NCBI GenBank assembly: GCA_943329165.2
Contig: CALQCV020000119.1
Coordinates: 1 to 6,460, forward strand
Direction: 5' to 3'
From: Candidatus Nitrotoga sp. CP45
Lineage (GTDB): Bacteria; Bacteroidota; Bacteroidia; Flavobacteriales; Flavobacteriaceae
DNA length: 6,460 bases
A program made the translations under genes and the position numbers. The notes below the pieces were generated by a model that saw only the letters and a list, made by a program, of their open reading frames with translations, did no database searches and was not told where the DNA came from. Position 1 is the stretch's first letter, and each line of letters opens with the position of its first letter. Positions 1-6,100 of the stretch are shown here, piece by piece.

Positions 1-117
1 ATTGTCGAGCGATATGGCTTCTTCTTTGGTTAAATGGATTCTCAAGTCTTCGGTTGAACCACACAATTCACATTTAGAACCGCTTCTTTCGTTTAATCTT
101 TGGTCGATAACACTCAT
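1..117 (-). CDS. PhnA-like zinc-ribbon protein, N-terminal fragment (runs off the left edge)
   Basis: An open frame runs leftwards from the ATG at 117-115 to the window edge, giving the first 39 residues with no stop. The visible part starts MSVIDQRLNERSGSKCELCG. The CxxC pair (Cys16, Cys19) inside RSGSKCELCG closely resembles the N-terminal zinc ribbon of PhnA/YjdM-type proteins, a widespread family of uncertain function. Its old link to phosphonate use is not well supported. A second CxxC and the C-terminal PhnA domain should lie outside the window. The start codon is 3 nt after the stop of the upstream secreted-protein gene (TAA-GAC-ATG), which suggests cotranscription or translational coupling. 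No Shine-Dalgarno sequence lies at normal spacing; an AGGAG within the upstream gene at about 138-142 is too far away. The assignment rests only on the N-terminal motif, so another small zinc-ribbon protein remains possible. Confidence 0.68.
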   Translation of the reverse strand, partial: MSVIDQRLNERSGSKCELCGSTEDLRIHLTKEEAISLDN

Positions 118-120
118 GTC

Positions 121-615
121 TTATAAGTTGAAAGAGGCTCCTATTTGAAACACGAATTGGTTATTGTATTCTTCAAATCCTTGAACATTTGAATCGAATC
201 TTGCTAATGGAACTCCGGCTTCGGTATAAACACCAAATCCTTCGGTGAAGAAATATCTAAAACCTAAATGCGCTCCGAAGTTTCTTGTCCCCAAATTTAA
301 TCCCGGATAAATATCCATCGCTTTATCCAATTTGAAAACGTTTCCTAAATTGGCATTAAAACGGACTTTAAAATCGGCACGGTCTTCAAATTTTGGTTTA
401 TCTCCCGCTACATCATCAACCGAAAGTAAATAGGATCCCACAAACCCGTAGGACATATTTTCGCCTATGCCAAAATCCGCAGAAACATTAATTCCTGTTC
501 CGTGATTTTGAGCATTCAGTCCAACTTGCGCTTTCATGTCTCCTTTTCCTTTGTATGCTTGAGCGTTTGCCAAACTTGCCATAGCGATTGCCGCTATTGT
601 GATCATTTTTTTCAT
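121..615 (-). CDS. Small secreted protein, probable outer-membrane beta-barrel
   Basis: This 164-residue protein begins with a clear Sec signal peptide: Lys2-Lys3, a hydrophobic Ala/Ile/Met-rich core at about residues 5-15, and a likely cleavage site after Ala18 (ANA) or Ala20 (AQA). The mature part of about 145 residues alternates polar and hydrophobic residues with frequent Gly and aromatics. It ends in a phenylalanine-containing strand (FQIGASFNL), as expected of a beta-barrel placed in the outer membrane. No catalytic motif or lipobox cysteine is visible. It resembles short flavobacterial outer-membrane proteins described only by DUF numbers (possibly DUF6646, from memory and not checked). 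The start is preceded by an A-rich stretch (nine A on the coding strand), a common leader in Bacteroidota. It lies 27 nt after the phosphoesterase gene and 3 nt before the PhnA-like gene. Substrate and function are unknown. Confidence 0.85.
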   Translation of the reverse strand: MKKMITIAAIAMASLANAQAYKGKGDMKAQVGLNAQNHGTGINVSADFGIGENMSYGFVGSYLLSVDDVAGDKPKFEDRADFKVRFNANLGNVFKLDKAMDIYPGLNLGTRNFGAHLGFRYFFTEGFGVYTEAGVPLARFDSNVQGFEEYNNQFVFQIGASFNL

Positions 616-642
616 ATCTTTTTTTTTGTAAAAGTAGGTAAT

Positions 643-1380
643 TTAATTTCTTCCTTTCTCATTAAAATATAACACATTCAAAGGTTCGCTTTGCCAAAAC
701 TTTTTAGTGTCAACATCCAAAACAGTTAATGACCCTTTAAAAGCAGCTCCGGTATCAATATTCCACACACACGCTTTTTGAACAGGAACCGTCTTGTTTA
801 TTTTGGTTACTGGTGTGTGCCCTATATAAATTTCATCATATAATTTTAGTCGTTTTGGATAATGAAGACTGTCTTTAGGGATTGATTCATCCAATGACAA
901 AGCAGTTTCCCACAGCGTTCTGTCCCAATAAAATAGTCTCGGAAAATATTCATAATGAATGCCATTCATATTGGTAAAACCAGCGTGAATAAACAATCGG
1001 TTTTGACTGTCTAAAAAATAATCTTTAAGCGACTTCAGAAAGTCAATATGAAGCTGCTTTTTTGCTTCAGAAACATTTGCATAAGCCAAAACTGTGGCTT
1101 CTCCACCGTGTTGGAACCACATACTTTCGTCAAAATTTTTGGTGTTACCCGTCAGCCAAGCAAGCAATAAATCGTCGTGATTCCCGCGGATGAAAACACA
1201 TTCCTGTTTCGAGTCTAAATCAATTAAGTAATCTATTACTTGTGGTGACTCGCTCCAACCATCTACATAATCTCCAAGAAAAATCAAGGTGTCATCTTTA
1301 CTGACTTTAGCCCTTTCCATAATTTGATGCAATGCTCTTAATCCCCCATGAATATCACCTATTACTAATTTTCTATGCAT
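643..1380 (-). CDS. Calcineurin-like metallophosphoesterase (PPP-type serine/threonine phosphatase or ApaH-like)
   Basis: The 245-residue protein carries the complete metal-binding signature of the PPP/calcineurin-like phosphoesterases: GDIHGG (Asp9, His11), GDYVDG (Asp37), GNHDD (Asn67, His68), the HAG motif (His132) and GHTP (His188). These residues bind the two catalytic metal ions and place the attacking water. NIDTGAAF at 207-214 matches the late motif of bacterial PPP enzymes such as PrpA/PrpB and ApaH. There is no signal peptide, so the protein is cytoplasmic. Its length is normal for single-domain bacterial members. Substrate cannot be read from sequence: phosphoprotein, diadenosine polyphosphate or another phosphoester are all possible. 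The ATG overlaps the end of the upstream AlbA_2 gene by 8 nt (ATGCATAG), a strong sign of translational coupling, so the two proteins are probably made together and may share a task. Confidence 0.93.
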   Translation of the reverse strand: MHRKLVIGDIHGGLRALHQIMERAKVSKDDTLIFLGDYVDGWSESPQVIDYLIDLDSKQECVFIRGNHDDLLLAWLTGNTKNFDESMWFQHGGEATVLAYANVSEAKKQLHIDFLKSLKDYFLDSQNRLFIHAGFTNMNGIHYEYFPRLFYWDRTLWETALSLDESIPKDSLHYPKRLKLYDEIYIGHTPVTKINKTVPVQKACVWNIDTGAAFKGSLTVLDVDTKKFWQSEPLNVLYFNEKGRN

Positions 1381-2524
1381 TGTTGGTATCGTATTTCATT
1401 TTTCTTAATATTCGCATTACTTCTTTAAAGCTCAAATAAACCGCTGGATTCTTTTGGGCCTTCAAAAAAAGTTTGACGTCAATCAGCTTTTGCTTTGCAT
1501 CATCAAAACCATTGAGGTAACAAATCATCAAAGTGGAAGATAAGTTTTCCAAATCTTTTTCTTCCCGGTCTGTAAGCTGTAATCCTTTTTCTAATTTATT
1601 TATTACTGCAATCGTAGCGTTATATATATGATGTAGCATTTTTTTGTTATACGCCGGTGGTTCAAAAAGCAATTTGCTTTCCATTTTATAATATCCATTA
1701 TCAAAAAAATGAATAGTCAATTGCTCTAAAGGATAGTAACTCGTTTTGTCGTTCAATCCAAGTGCCACATTCTCAATAATCGTAAAACTTTGCTCATCAA
1801 AACTAATAGAAACAACATCAAGCGCTGAATAGAAAAGTTTTACTTGCTCGTTTATTAGTTCAATATCTACGCGAGAAAGATACGTTGTATCCCTGATTTT
1901 TTTCGGAACTCCAGCCCAACAAATCACAAACAATTCTTTAAAAACATTATACTTTGACGTCATGTCTTTGTGCCTATTATTCATAAAATCAATCACACCG
2001 TCCAATGTATATGCAATGCTGTTTCGCGAACTGTTTTCTATGCTGATAACCGTTTCAATATTCTGTTTAGAATACGGAATTTTTTCTTCCGTAGGCATCG
2101 TGTTGCTTCCTACTCTAACAAAAGTAGTATTGGCCAAAATCGTATGAATGTTTTTCTTGAAAAACGATGCCTTATGCTTTGGTTTAATAGTTACCAAACC
2201 TACAACTTTGTCTTTGGGTAAATTGGGAAACGGCACATTTTCATATTGAATTTTAGGCGGATTTTCCAAATAAGCATTCACCAAGTTCTGAATCCTACTG
2301 TCGTCAAAAAAGTCATCCCCAACAATTTCGTTATCCTGATCCTCAACGCCAACAACGATATAAGAATTATTAGAAGGATTAGAATTCGACAAAGCACAAA
2401 TATGTTTTAAAAACTTACCCTTTCCTTCTTTAGTATGCAAATTCAACTGGCGTTTCTTATCATAAAAACTGCACTCATCGTTGTGAGCAAGTAGGTTTTT
2501 TATAAGAAGGCGCTTGTTTATCAT
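1373..2524 (-). CDS. Schlafen/AlbA_2-domain (putative nucleic-acid or ATP-binding) protein
   Basis: The protein has 383 residues. Residues about 8-150 look like an AlbA_2 domain (Schlafen type, formerly called divergent AAA): a Lys-rich segment leading into FLKHICALSNSNP (38-50), the strand YIVVGVEDQDNEIVG (55-69), a basic hydrophobic strand VVGLVTIKPKHKASFF (107-122), and the typical closing FVRVGSNTMPTEE (135-147). Databases often call such proteins ATP-binding or transcriptional regulators; direct biochemistry is sparse, and related Schlafen domains bind or cleave RNA. No classical Walker A is present. Residues about 170-383 form a mixed alpha/beta C-terminal region I do not recognise, with a charged helical end (305-378). 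There is no signal peptide or membrane segment. The gene follows the aldo/keto reductase by 83 bp and overlaps the phosphoesterase gene by 8 nt. Domain call fairly sure, function unknown. Confidence 0.82.
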   Translation of the reverse strand: MINKRLLIKNLLAHNDECSFYDKKRQLNLHTKEGKGKFLKHICALSNSNPSNNSYIVVGVEDQDNEIVGDDFFDDSRIQNLVNAYLENPPKIQYENVPFPNLPKDKVVGLVTIKPKHKASFFKKNIHTILANTTFVRVGSNTMPTEEKIPYSKQNIETVISIENSSRNSIAYTLDGVIDFMNNRHKDMTSKYNVFKELFVICWAGVPKKIRDTTYLSRVDIELINEQVKLFYSALDVVSISFDEQSFTIIENVALGLNDKTSYYPLEQLTIHFFDNGYYKMESKLLFEPPAYNKKMLHHIYNATIAVINKLEKGLQLTDREEKDLENLSSTLMICYLNGFDDAKQKLIDVKLFLKAQKNPAVYLSFKEVMRILRKMKYDTNNA

Positions 2525-2540
2525 TTGATTTTTGATTTAA

Positions 2541-2592
2541 GAATAACGATTTTTGATTGCAGATGTGTTTCAAAAATCTACAATCGTTAATC
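2541..2592. repeat. Palindromic pair of the 22-nt intergenic repeat (gene-less copy)
   Basis: Two copies of a 22-nt repeat face each other, 2541-2562 on the plus strand and 2571-2592 on the minus strand, separated by 8 nt. The shared core is (G)ATTAACGATT, followed by GATT and, in the plus-strand copy, a CAG end. The arms match each other at 16 of 22 positions. Within them GATTTTTGA (2548-2556) pairs perfectly with TCAAAAATC (2570-2578). The same unit recurs at 5691-5712 and 6081-6102. The pair fills most of the spacer between the aldo/keto reductase and AlbA_2 genes. It might form a weak hairpin in RNA, but there is no following U-tract, so I do not call it a terminator. Confidence 0.7.
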
Positions 2593-2607
2593 AACACTCT
2601 GCAATCA
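2554..2607 (-). repeat. 10-nt perfect inverted repeat immediately after the aldo/keto reductase stop
   Basis: TGATTGCAGA at 2554-2563 and TCTGCAATCA at 2598-2607 are perfect reverse complements with a 34-nt spacer. The second arm directly abuts the stop codon of the aldo/keto reductase gene. In the leftward transcript this stem would compete with the 9-nt stem 2548-2556/2570-2578, because both use bases 2554-2556. It may arise merely from the degenerate repeat words in this spacer; any role in termination or attenuation is inference. Confidence 0.5.
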
Positions 2608-3474
2608 TTAAGGCACTTTATTTCCCATACTTTCGGTCCATATAGCAAACCAATCCAGTTGGTCTAAATCCAATGCAACGGCTTTCATTAAGGCCTGAAT
2701 TCGAGCAATGTTTACTGTTCCGGCAACCGGAATCACATTCGCCGGATGCTTTAAAACCCATGCTAATAAAATGGTGTCAGAACCCAAATGATATTTATCC
2801 ACCAATTGCGCCAACAGTTTTTTTAGCCGTCTCGTTTGTTCAATATCTTCTCTAAAAACGGTTCCAAGCGGATTCCAAGACATCGGACGAATATTGTGTA
2901 ACTGCATATAATCAAAACTTCCGTCTAACATCGCCTCATGGTGTGTTGCCGAAAATTGTATTTGGTTATAATTGATTTCTGTTTTTTGGCGAATCAATTC
3001 AGTTTGCGAAGCTGTAAAATTAGAAACACCAAAATCAATAATTTTGCCTTCTTTTTTCAATTTGGAAACTGCTTCAGCAATTTCATCGGCAACCATTAAC
3101 GGACTTGGGCGATGCAATAACAACACATCCAAATAATCAGTTTGTAGATTTTTTAACGAATTTTCAACCGACCAAATGATATAATCTTTTGAGTACTCAT
3201 AATGTTTAATTGCATTATTTCTGCCGTTTACATGCTGAATGCCACACTTTGAAATCAATTGTATTTTATTTCTATCAATTTTACTTTGGGCGAATGCTTT
3301 GCCAAATTCGGATTCGGTTGTATAATTTCCATAAATATCAGCATGATCAAAACTCGTGATTTGATTTTCGATACAAATGTGCATCAGATGCTCCATTTCA
3401 GAAGTAGCTAATTTTTTGTCCCAAATTCCCCAATTCATGGTTCCAGCAACAATGGGCGATAATTTTGTTTTCAT
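2608..3474 (-). CDS. Aldo/keto reductase, YdhF-like NAD(P)H-dependent oxidoreductase
   Basis: This 288-residue protein is a full-length aldo/keto reductase, a TIM-barrel enzyme that reduces aldehydes or ketones with NAD(P)H in the cytoplasm. The catalytic tetrad is visible: Asp43 and Tyr48 in FDHADIYGNY, Lys76 in ISKCGI and His121 in LLLHRPSPL. FGVSNF (148-153) is the usual barrel motif, and PVAGTVNIARI (249-259) matches the C-terminal cofactor-binding stretch. The combination DHADIYG, SKCGI, HY (91-92), HRPSPL and the RPMSWNPLG segment (196-204) closely follows E. coli YdhF. The substrate is not known. The gene is transcribed away from moxR and stands at the head of the leftward block, 83 bp before the AlbA_2 gene. 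Its start is preceded by an A/T-rich leader without a clear Shine-Dalgarno, and I found no convincing promoter upstream. No key residue is missing. Confidence 0.95.
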   Translation of the reverse strand: MKTKLSPIVAGTMNWGIWDKKLATSEMEHLMHICIENQITSFDHADIYGNYTTESEFGKAFAQSKIDRNKIQLISKCGIQHVNGRNNAIKHYEYSKDYIIWSVENSLKNLQTDYLDVLLLHRPSPLMVADEIAEAVSKLKKEGKIIDFGVSNFTASQTELIRQKTEINYNQIQFSATHHEAMLDGSFDYMQLHNIRPMSWNPLGTVFREDIEQTRRLKKLLAQLVDKYHLGSDTILLAWVLKHPANVIPVAGTVNIARIQALMKAVALDLDQLDWFAIWTESMGNKVP

Positions 3475-3717
3475 TTTTAATTTTTTTGCTGTATTGAAGT
3501 CTGTTTTTGTTTTTCGAAAATTTTATTATTTTGCAACGCGAAAATTTCCGAAAACAGATTAGGTTTTAAAATTATAAAAAGAAAATCATAAATCATCCTT
3601 AAAATCGTGATGTTTTGTAAAGTTTTAACGCATTGTTAACATCTGATAAGAGATTAAATTTTCACTTTTGAAATGTTAAAATTATAACTGTTTCACATTA
3701 GAATAAATAGAGTAACT
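3475..3717. other. Divergent intergenic region between the aldo/keto reductase and moxR genes
   Basis: This 243-bp, very AT-rich region separates divergently transcribed genes and should hold both promoters. It contains a candidate rightward promoter (3633-3662), a perfect 10-bp palindrome TTTTCGAAAA (3511-3520), two copies of CGAAAATTT (3515-3523 and 3539-3547), and near-perfect inverted arms TCTGTTTTTG (3500-3509) and CGAAAACAGA (3549-3558, 9 of 10 pairing). In AT-rich DNA some of these are expected by chance. No small gene with a credible start and composition was found here. Confidence 0.6.
3633..3662 (+). promoter_or_regulatory. Candidate Bacteroidota-type promoter for moxR
   Basis: TTG at 3633-3635, a 19-nt spacer, and TAAATTTT at 3655-3662 fit the Bacteroidota sigma-ABfr pattern (TTTG, 19-21 nt, TAnnTTTG) with the last base of the -7 box and the first base of the -33 box off consensus. 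The predicted start near 3668-3670 would give a leader of about 50 nt before the moxR ATG. This is a pattern match only; no transcript evidence is available. Confidence 0.4.
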
Positions 3718-4722
3718 ATGGAAGAAAATGGTACTGCTTTAGACATTAGAGCAATTAATGAAAAAATTGAAAGAGAAAGTGCTTTTATCGACTTGCTGAC
3801 TATGGAAATGAACAAAGTCATCGTGGGTCAGAAACATATGGTAGAACGATTGTTAATTGGCCTTTTAGGACAAGGGCATATTCTACTGGAAGGGGTTCCT
3901 GGTTTGGCAAAAACTTTAGCTATAAATACTTTGTCGCAAGCCGTTCATGGAAGCTTTAGCCGTATCCAGTTTACGCCCGATTTATTACCTGCGGATGTTG
4001 TTGGAACAATGATTTACAATATTAAAGCCAACGAGTTTTCCATTAAAAAAGGGCCAATTTTCGCCAATTTCGTTTTAGCTGATGAGATTAACCGTGCGCC
4101 TGCAAAAGTACAATCTGCTTTGCTTGAAGCGATGCAAGAAAAACAAGTTACTATCGGAGACACTACTTTCAAATTAGACAGACCGTTTTTAGTTTTAGCA
4201 ACTCAAAATCCAATTGAGCAGGAAGGAACCTATCCGTTACCTGAAGCGCAAGTCGATCGATTTATGCTAAAAACCGTTATCGATTATCCAAAGATGGATG
4301 AAGAAAGATTGGTTATCCGTCAGAATTTAAAAGGGTCTTATGAAAAAGTAAATCCAGTAGTTAGCGTTGAGCAAATATTAAAAGCGCAAGAAGCTGTTCG
4401 CGAGGTTTATATGGATGAAAAAATCGAAAAATATATTTTAGATATCGTTTTTGCTACCCGTAATCCAGAAAAATACAAACTCGAAAGTTTAAAACCACTT
4501 ATCGGTTTCGGAGCTTCGCCACGAGGAAGTATCAATTTGGCTGTTGCTGCCAAATGTTATGCCTTCATCAAACGTCGTGGTTATGTCATTCCGGAAGACG
4601 TTCGCGCTGTGGTTCACGACGTATTGCGTCACAGAATCGGCGTAACCTATGAAGCGGAAGCCGAAAACATCACTTCAGTGGACATCATCAACAAGATCGT
4701 AAACGAAATAGAAGTACCTTAA
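3718..4722 (+). CDS. moxR: MoxR-family AAA+ ATPase
   Basis: This 334-residue cytoplasmic ATPase shows every expected AAA+ motif. Walker A is GVPGLAKT (59-66) and Walker B LADEINRAP (120-128, with Asp122-Glu123). Sensor 1 lies in LATQNP (160-165), the arginine finger is probably Arg181 in EAQVDRF, and sensor 2 is Arg269 in GASPRGS. The DEINRAP and ATQNPIEQEGTYPLPEAQ signatures are diagnostic of MoxR. The family is thought to act as an ATP-driven chaperone that matures or regulates a neighbouring protein with a von Willebrand A-like domain; here that partner is most likely the DUF58 protein encoded 80 bp downstream. Residues 1-30 form a charged N-terminal helix, and length is normal for the family. 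A candidate promoter lies at 3633-3662, so this gene probably heads the rightward operon. The ATG has only a weak purine stretch (TAGAG) upstream. Confidence 0.96.
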   Translation: MEENGTALDIRAINEKIERESAFIDLLTMEMNKVIVGQKHMVERLLIGLLGQGHILLEGVPGLAKTLAINTLSQAVHGSFSRIQFTPDLLPADVVGTMIYNIKANEFSIKKGPIFANFVLADEINRAPAKVQSALLEAMQEKQVTIGDTTFKLDRPFLVLATQNPIEQEGTYPLPEAQVDRFMLKTVIDYPKMDEERLVIRQNLKGSYEKVNPVVSVEQILKAQEAVREVYMDEKIEKYILDIVFATRNPEKYKLESLKPLIGFGASPRGSINLAVAAKCYAFIKRRGYVIPEDVRAVVHDVLRHRIGVTYEAEAENITSVDIINKIVNEIEVP

Positions 4723-4731
4723 ATTTAGTTT

Positions 4732-4795
4732 ACAGTGTTCAGTCACAGTGTTCAGTTTAAAACTGATTAATTACTGCGACTGTTACCTGCGACTG
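4732..4795. repeat. ACTG/CAGT short-word repeat tract with 13-nt period
   Basis: The 80-bp gap between moxR and the DUF58 gene is built mostly from variants of one word. ACAGTGTTCAGT occurs twice, at 4732-4743 and 4745-4756, offset by 13 nt. CTGCGACTG occurs twice, at 4774-4782 and 4787-4795, again offset by 13 nt, and reads in the opposite sense. Between the two pairs, TCAGTTT (4752-4758) and AAACTGA (4760-4766) form a perfect palindrome around one A. The tract does not resemble the GATT-based repeats elsewhere in the window. No open frame or clear ribosome-binding site was seen in it. Confidence 0.75.
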
Positions 4796-4802
4796 AAAAC
4801 TA

Positions 4803-5675
4803 ATGAAGATGGAAACAAAAGACTTACTAAAAAAAGTTCGTAAAATCGAAATCAAAACCCGAAGACTGAGTGATCATATCTTTTCGGGCGAATACCACAC
4901 GTCGTTTAAAGGGCGCGGTATGACGTTTTCGGAAGTGCGCCAATACCAGTTTGGAGATGATATTCGTGCCATCGACTGGAATGTAACCGCGCGTTACAAC
5001 GAACCTTATGTAAAAGTTTTTGAGGAAGAACGTGAATTGACAATGATGCTTATGGTTGACATTTCAGGCTCGGAAAGTTTTGGGACTAAAAACCAACTGA
5101 AAAGTGAAATCGTAACGGAGATTGCGGCAACAATGGCATTTTCAGCAACACAGAATAATGATAAAATCGGTTTGATTTTATTCACCGACCAAATCGAATT
5201 ATACATTCCACCCAAAAAAGGTAAATCACACGTGTTGCGCATCATCCGTGAACTCATCGAATTCCAGCCCAAAAGTAAAAAAACGGATTTATCTCAAGCT
5301 TTGAAATTTCTATCGAGCACGCAGAAAAAGAAAGCAATTGTCTTTGTCATTTCGGATTTTATGGTCGATGATGATTACGAGAAAACCTTAAAAATAGCAG
5401 GAAAAAAACACGATATTACTGGAGTTCGTGTTTATGATTTTCGAGAAGAAAAAATGCCAAACATTGGAATGGTAGAAATGGAAGATGCCGAAACGGGAGA
5501 AGTTTTAATAGTAAATACAAGTTCCAAAAAAGCGCGATTGAGCTACGAAAAACAATATCAGGACAAAGTGAATTACTTCAAAGATATCTTTTCAAAATGC
5601 GGTTCAGGAACTGTTAATACACGTGTGGATGAAAGTTACGTGACAAAATTATTGGGTTATTTTAAATCGAGATAA
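4803..5675 (+). CDS. DUF58 protein with von Willebrand A-like MIDAS motif, MoxR partner
   Basis: This 290-residue protein is a compact DUF58 member. The family signature is complete: GRGMTFSEVRQYQFGDDIR (38-56) followed by AIDWNVTARYNEPYVKVFEEE (57-77). It leads into a vWA-like fold whose metal-binding MIDAS motif is DISGS (Asp86, Ser88, Ser90), with Thr161-Asp162 in KTDLSQAL and Asp185 in VISDF as likely further metal ligands. There is no signal peptide or membrane helix, so it is the short soluble type typical of Bacteroidota. It lies 80 bp after moxR, the standard pairing, and is presumably the MoxR client. Its cellular task is not established, though such loci are tied to aerotolerance and envelope stress. 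Two starts are possible: ATG at 4803, used here, and an in-frame ATG at 4809 giving METKDLL, which may be the true start. No strong Shine-Dalgarno favours either. Confidence 0.93.
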   Translation: MKMETKDLLKKVRKIEIKTRRLSDHIFSGEYHTSFKGRGMTFSEVRQYQFGDDIRAIDWNVTARYNEPYVKVFEEERELTMMLMVDISGSESFGTKNQLKSEIVTEIAATMAFSATQNNDKIGLILFTDQIELYIPPKKGKSHVLRIIRELIEFQPKSKKTDLSQALKFLSSTQKKKAIVFVISDFMVDDDYEKTLKIAGKKHDITGVRVYDFREEKMPNIGMVEMEDAETGEVLIVNTSSKKARLSYEKQYQDKVNYFKDIFSKCGSGTVNTRVDESYVTKLLGYFKSR

Positions 5676-5690
5676 GGATTTAAGAATGAT

Positions 5691-5712
5691 GATTAACGAT
5701 TTAAGATTACAG
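5691..5712 (+). repeat. Left copy of the 22-nt inverted repeat flanking the four-helix-bundle gene
   Basis: The unit is GATTAACGATTT, two variable bases, GATT, one variable base, CAG. It matches the reverse complement of 6081-6102 at 19 of 22 positions, and the three differences are all A/T exchanges. It lies in the 53-bp gap between the DUF58 and four-helix-bundle genes, 16 nt before the latter's ATG. Upstream, GATTTAAGAAT at 5677-5687 is also found at 2534-2544 next to another copy, so the homology extends beyond 22 nt. Confidence 0.75.
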
Positions 5713-5728
5713 ATTTATTAGGGTTGAA

Positions 5729-6100
5729 ATGGACAAATTTAAATTAGAAGAACGATTGATAGATTTTGCCGCCAACATAATTTTATTTACAAATCATGTT
5801 GATAAATCATATGCCGGAAATCATTTGGTTGGACAAATTGTTCGTTCATCAACTTCACCTGCTTTAAATTATGGTGAAGAACAAAGCGCAGAAAGCAAAA
5901 AAGATTTTATTCACAAAATGGGTATTTGCCTAAAAGAATTAAGAGAAACTTTTAATTGTTTGAAAATTATTGAAAGAGCAAATCTAACATCCAACACAGA
6001 ATTAATCAACAAATTAAAAATAGAAGTCAACGAACTTATATCAATCTTTGTTTCTAGCATTAAAACAGCTAAAACAAATTCTGAAATCAAAAATCGTTAA
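5729..6100 (+). CDS. Four-helix-bundle protein (TIGR02436 / S23-type)
   Basis: The 123-residue product is almost wholly helical. It carries the signature of the S23-type four-helix-bundle family first noted in 23S rRNA intervening sequences: HLVGQIVRSSTSPALNYGEEQSAES (32-56) followed by KKDFIHKMGICLKELRET (57-74). These proteins are about 115-125 residues long and occur scattered and free-standing in Bacteroidota genomes; their function is unknown, and the family can form homopentamers. Residues 75-115 form the last helix pair. The gene interrupts what otherwise reads as a MoxR, DUF58 and secreted-protein operon, and is bracketed by inverted 22-nt repeats at 5691-5712 and 6081-6102. The right repeat encodes the last five residues (EIKNR) and the stop. 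A weak AGGG (5720-5723) precedes the ATG. The context points to an inserted cassette rather than a working part of the operon. Confidence 0.9.
   Translation: MDKFKLEERLIDFAANIILFTNHVDKSYAGNHLVGQIVRSSTSPALNYGEEQSAESKKDFIHKMGICLKELRETFNCLKIIERANLTSNTELINKLKIEVNELISIFVSSIKTAKTNSEIKNR

Noticed and set aside
1962..2221. Two short plus-strand open frames opposite the AlbA_2 gene
   Set aside because: They lie wholly inside a well-supported minus-strand gene, give low-complexity products with no recognisable domain, and have no start signals.
2541..2592. Intrinsic terminator for the aldo/keto reductase gene
   Set aside because: The stem is AT-rich with several mismatches and no U-tract follows it on the minus strand.
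2573..2604. Minus-strand TTG, 21 nt, TAGATTTT as a promoter for the AlbA_2 gene
   Set aside because: It is built entirely of the degenerate repeat words in this spacer, so the match has little weight without transcript data.
2673..2855. 60-codon plus-strand frame opposite the aldo/keto reductase gene
   Set aside because: Antisense shadow of a conserved enzyme gene, with no motif or ribosome-binding site.
3526..3533. TTATTTTG as a -7 box for a rightward promoter
   Set aside because: It lacks the A at position 2 of TAnnTTTG, the nearest TTTG (3506-3509) is only 16 nt upstream, and it would leave a leader of nearly 180 nt.
3377..3562. 61-codon plus-strand frame spanning the aldo/keto reductase start and the divergent region
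   Set aside because: More than half lies antisense to a conserved coding region, and the remainder is simple T-rich leader sequence translated as Phe/Val repeats.
3567..3574. Minus-strand TAATTTTA as a -7 box for the aldo/keto reductase gene
   Set aside because: No TTG lies 19-21 nt upstream, and such A/T words are common by chance in this region.
5006..5272. 88-codon minus-strand frame opposite the DUF58 gene
   Set aside because: Antisense to the MIDAS region of a full-length conserved protein; no domain seen.
5729..6100. Four-helix-bundle gene as part of a 23S rRNA intervening sequence
   Set aside because: There is no rRNA sequence on either side; the neighbours are DUF58 and secreted-protein genes.
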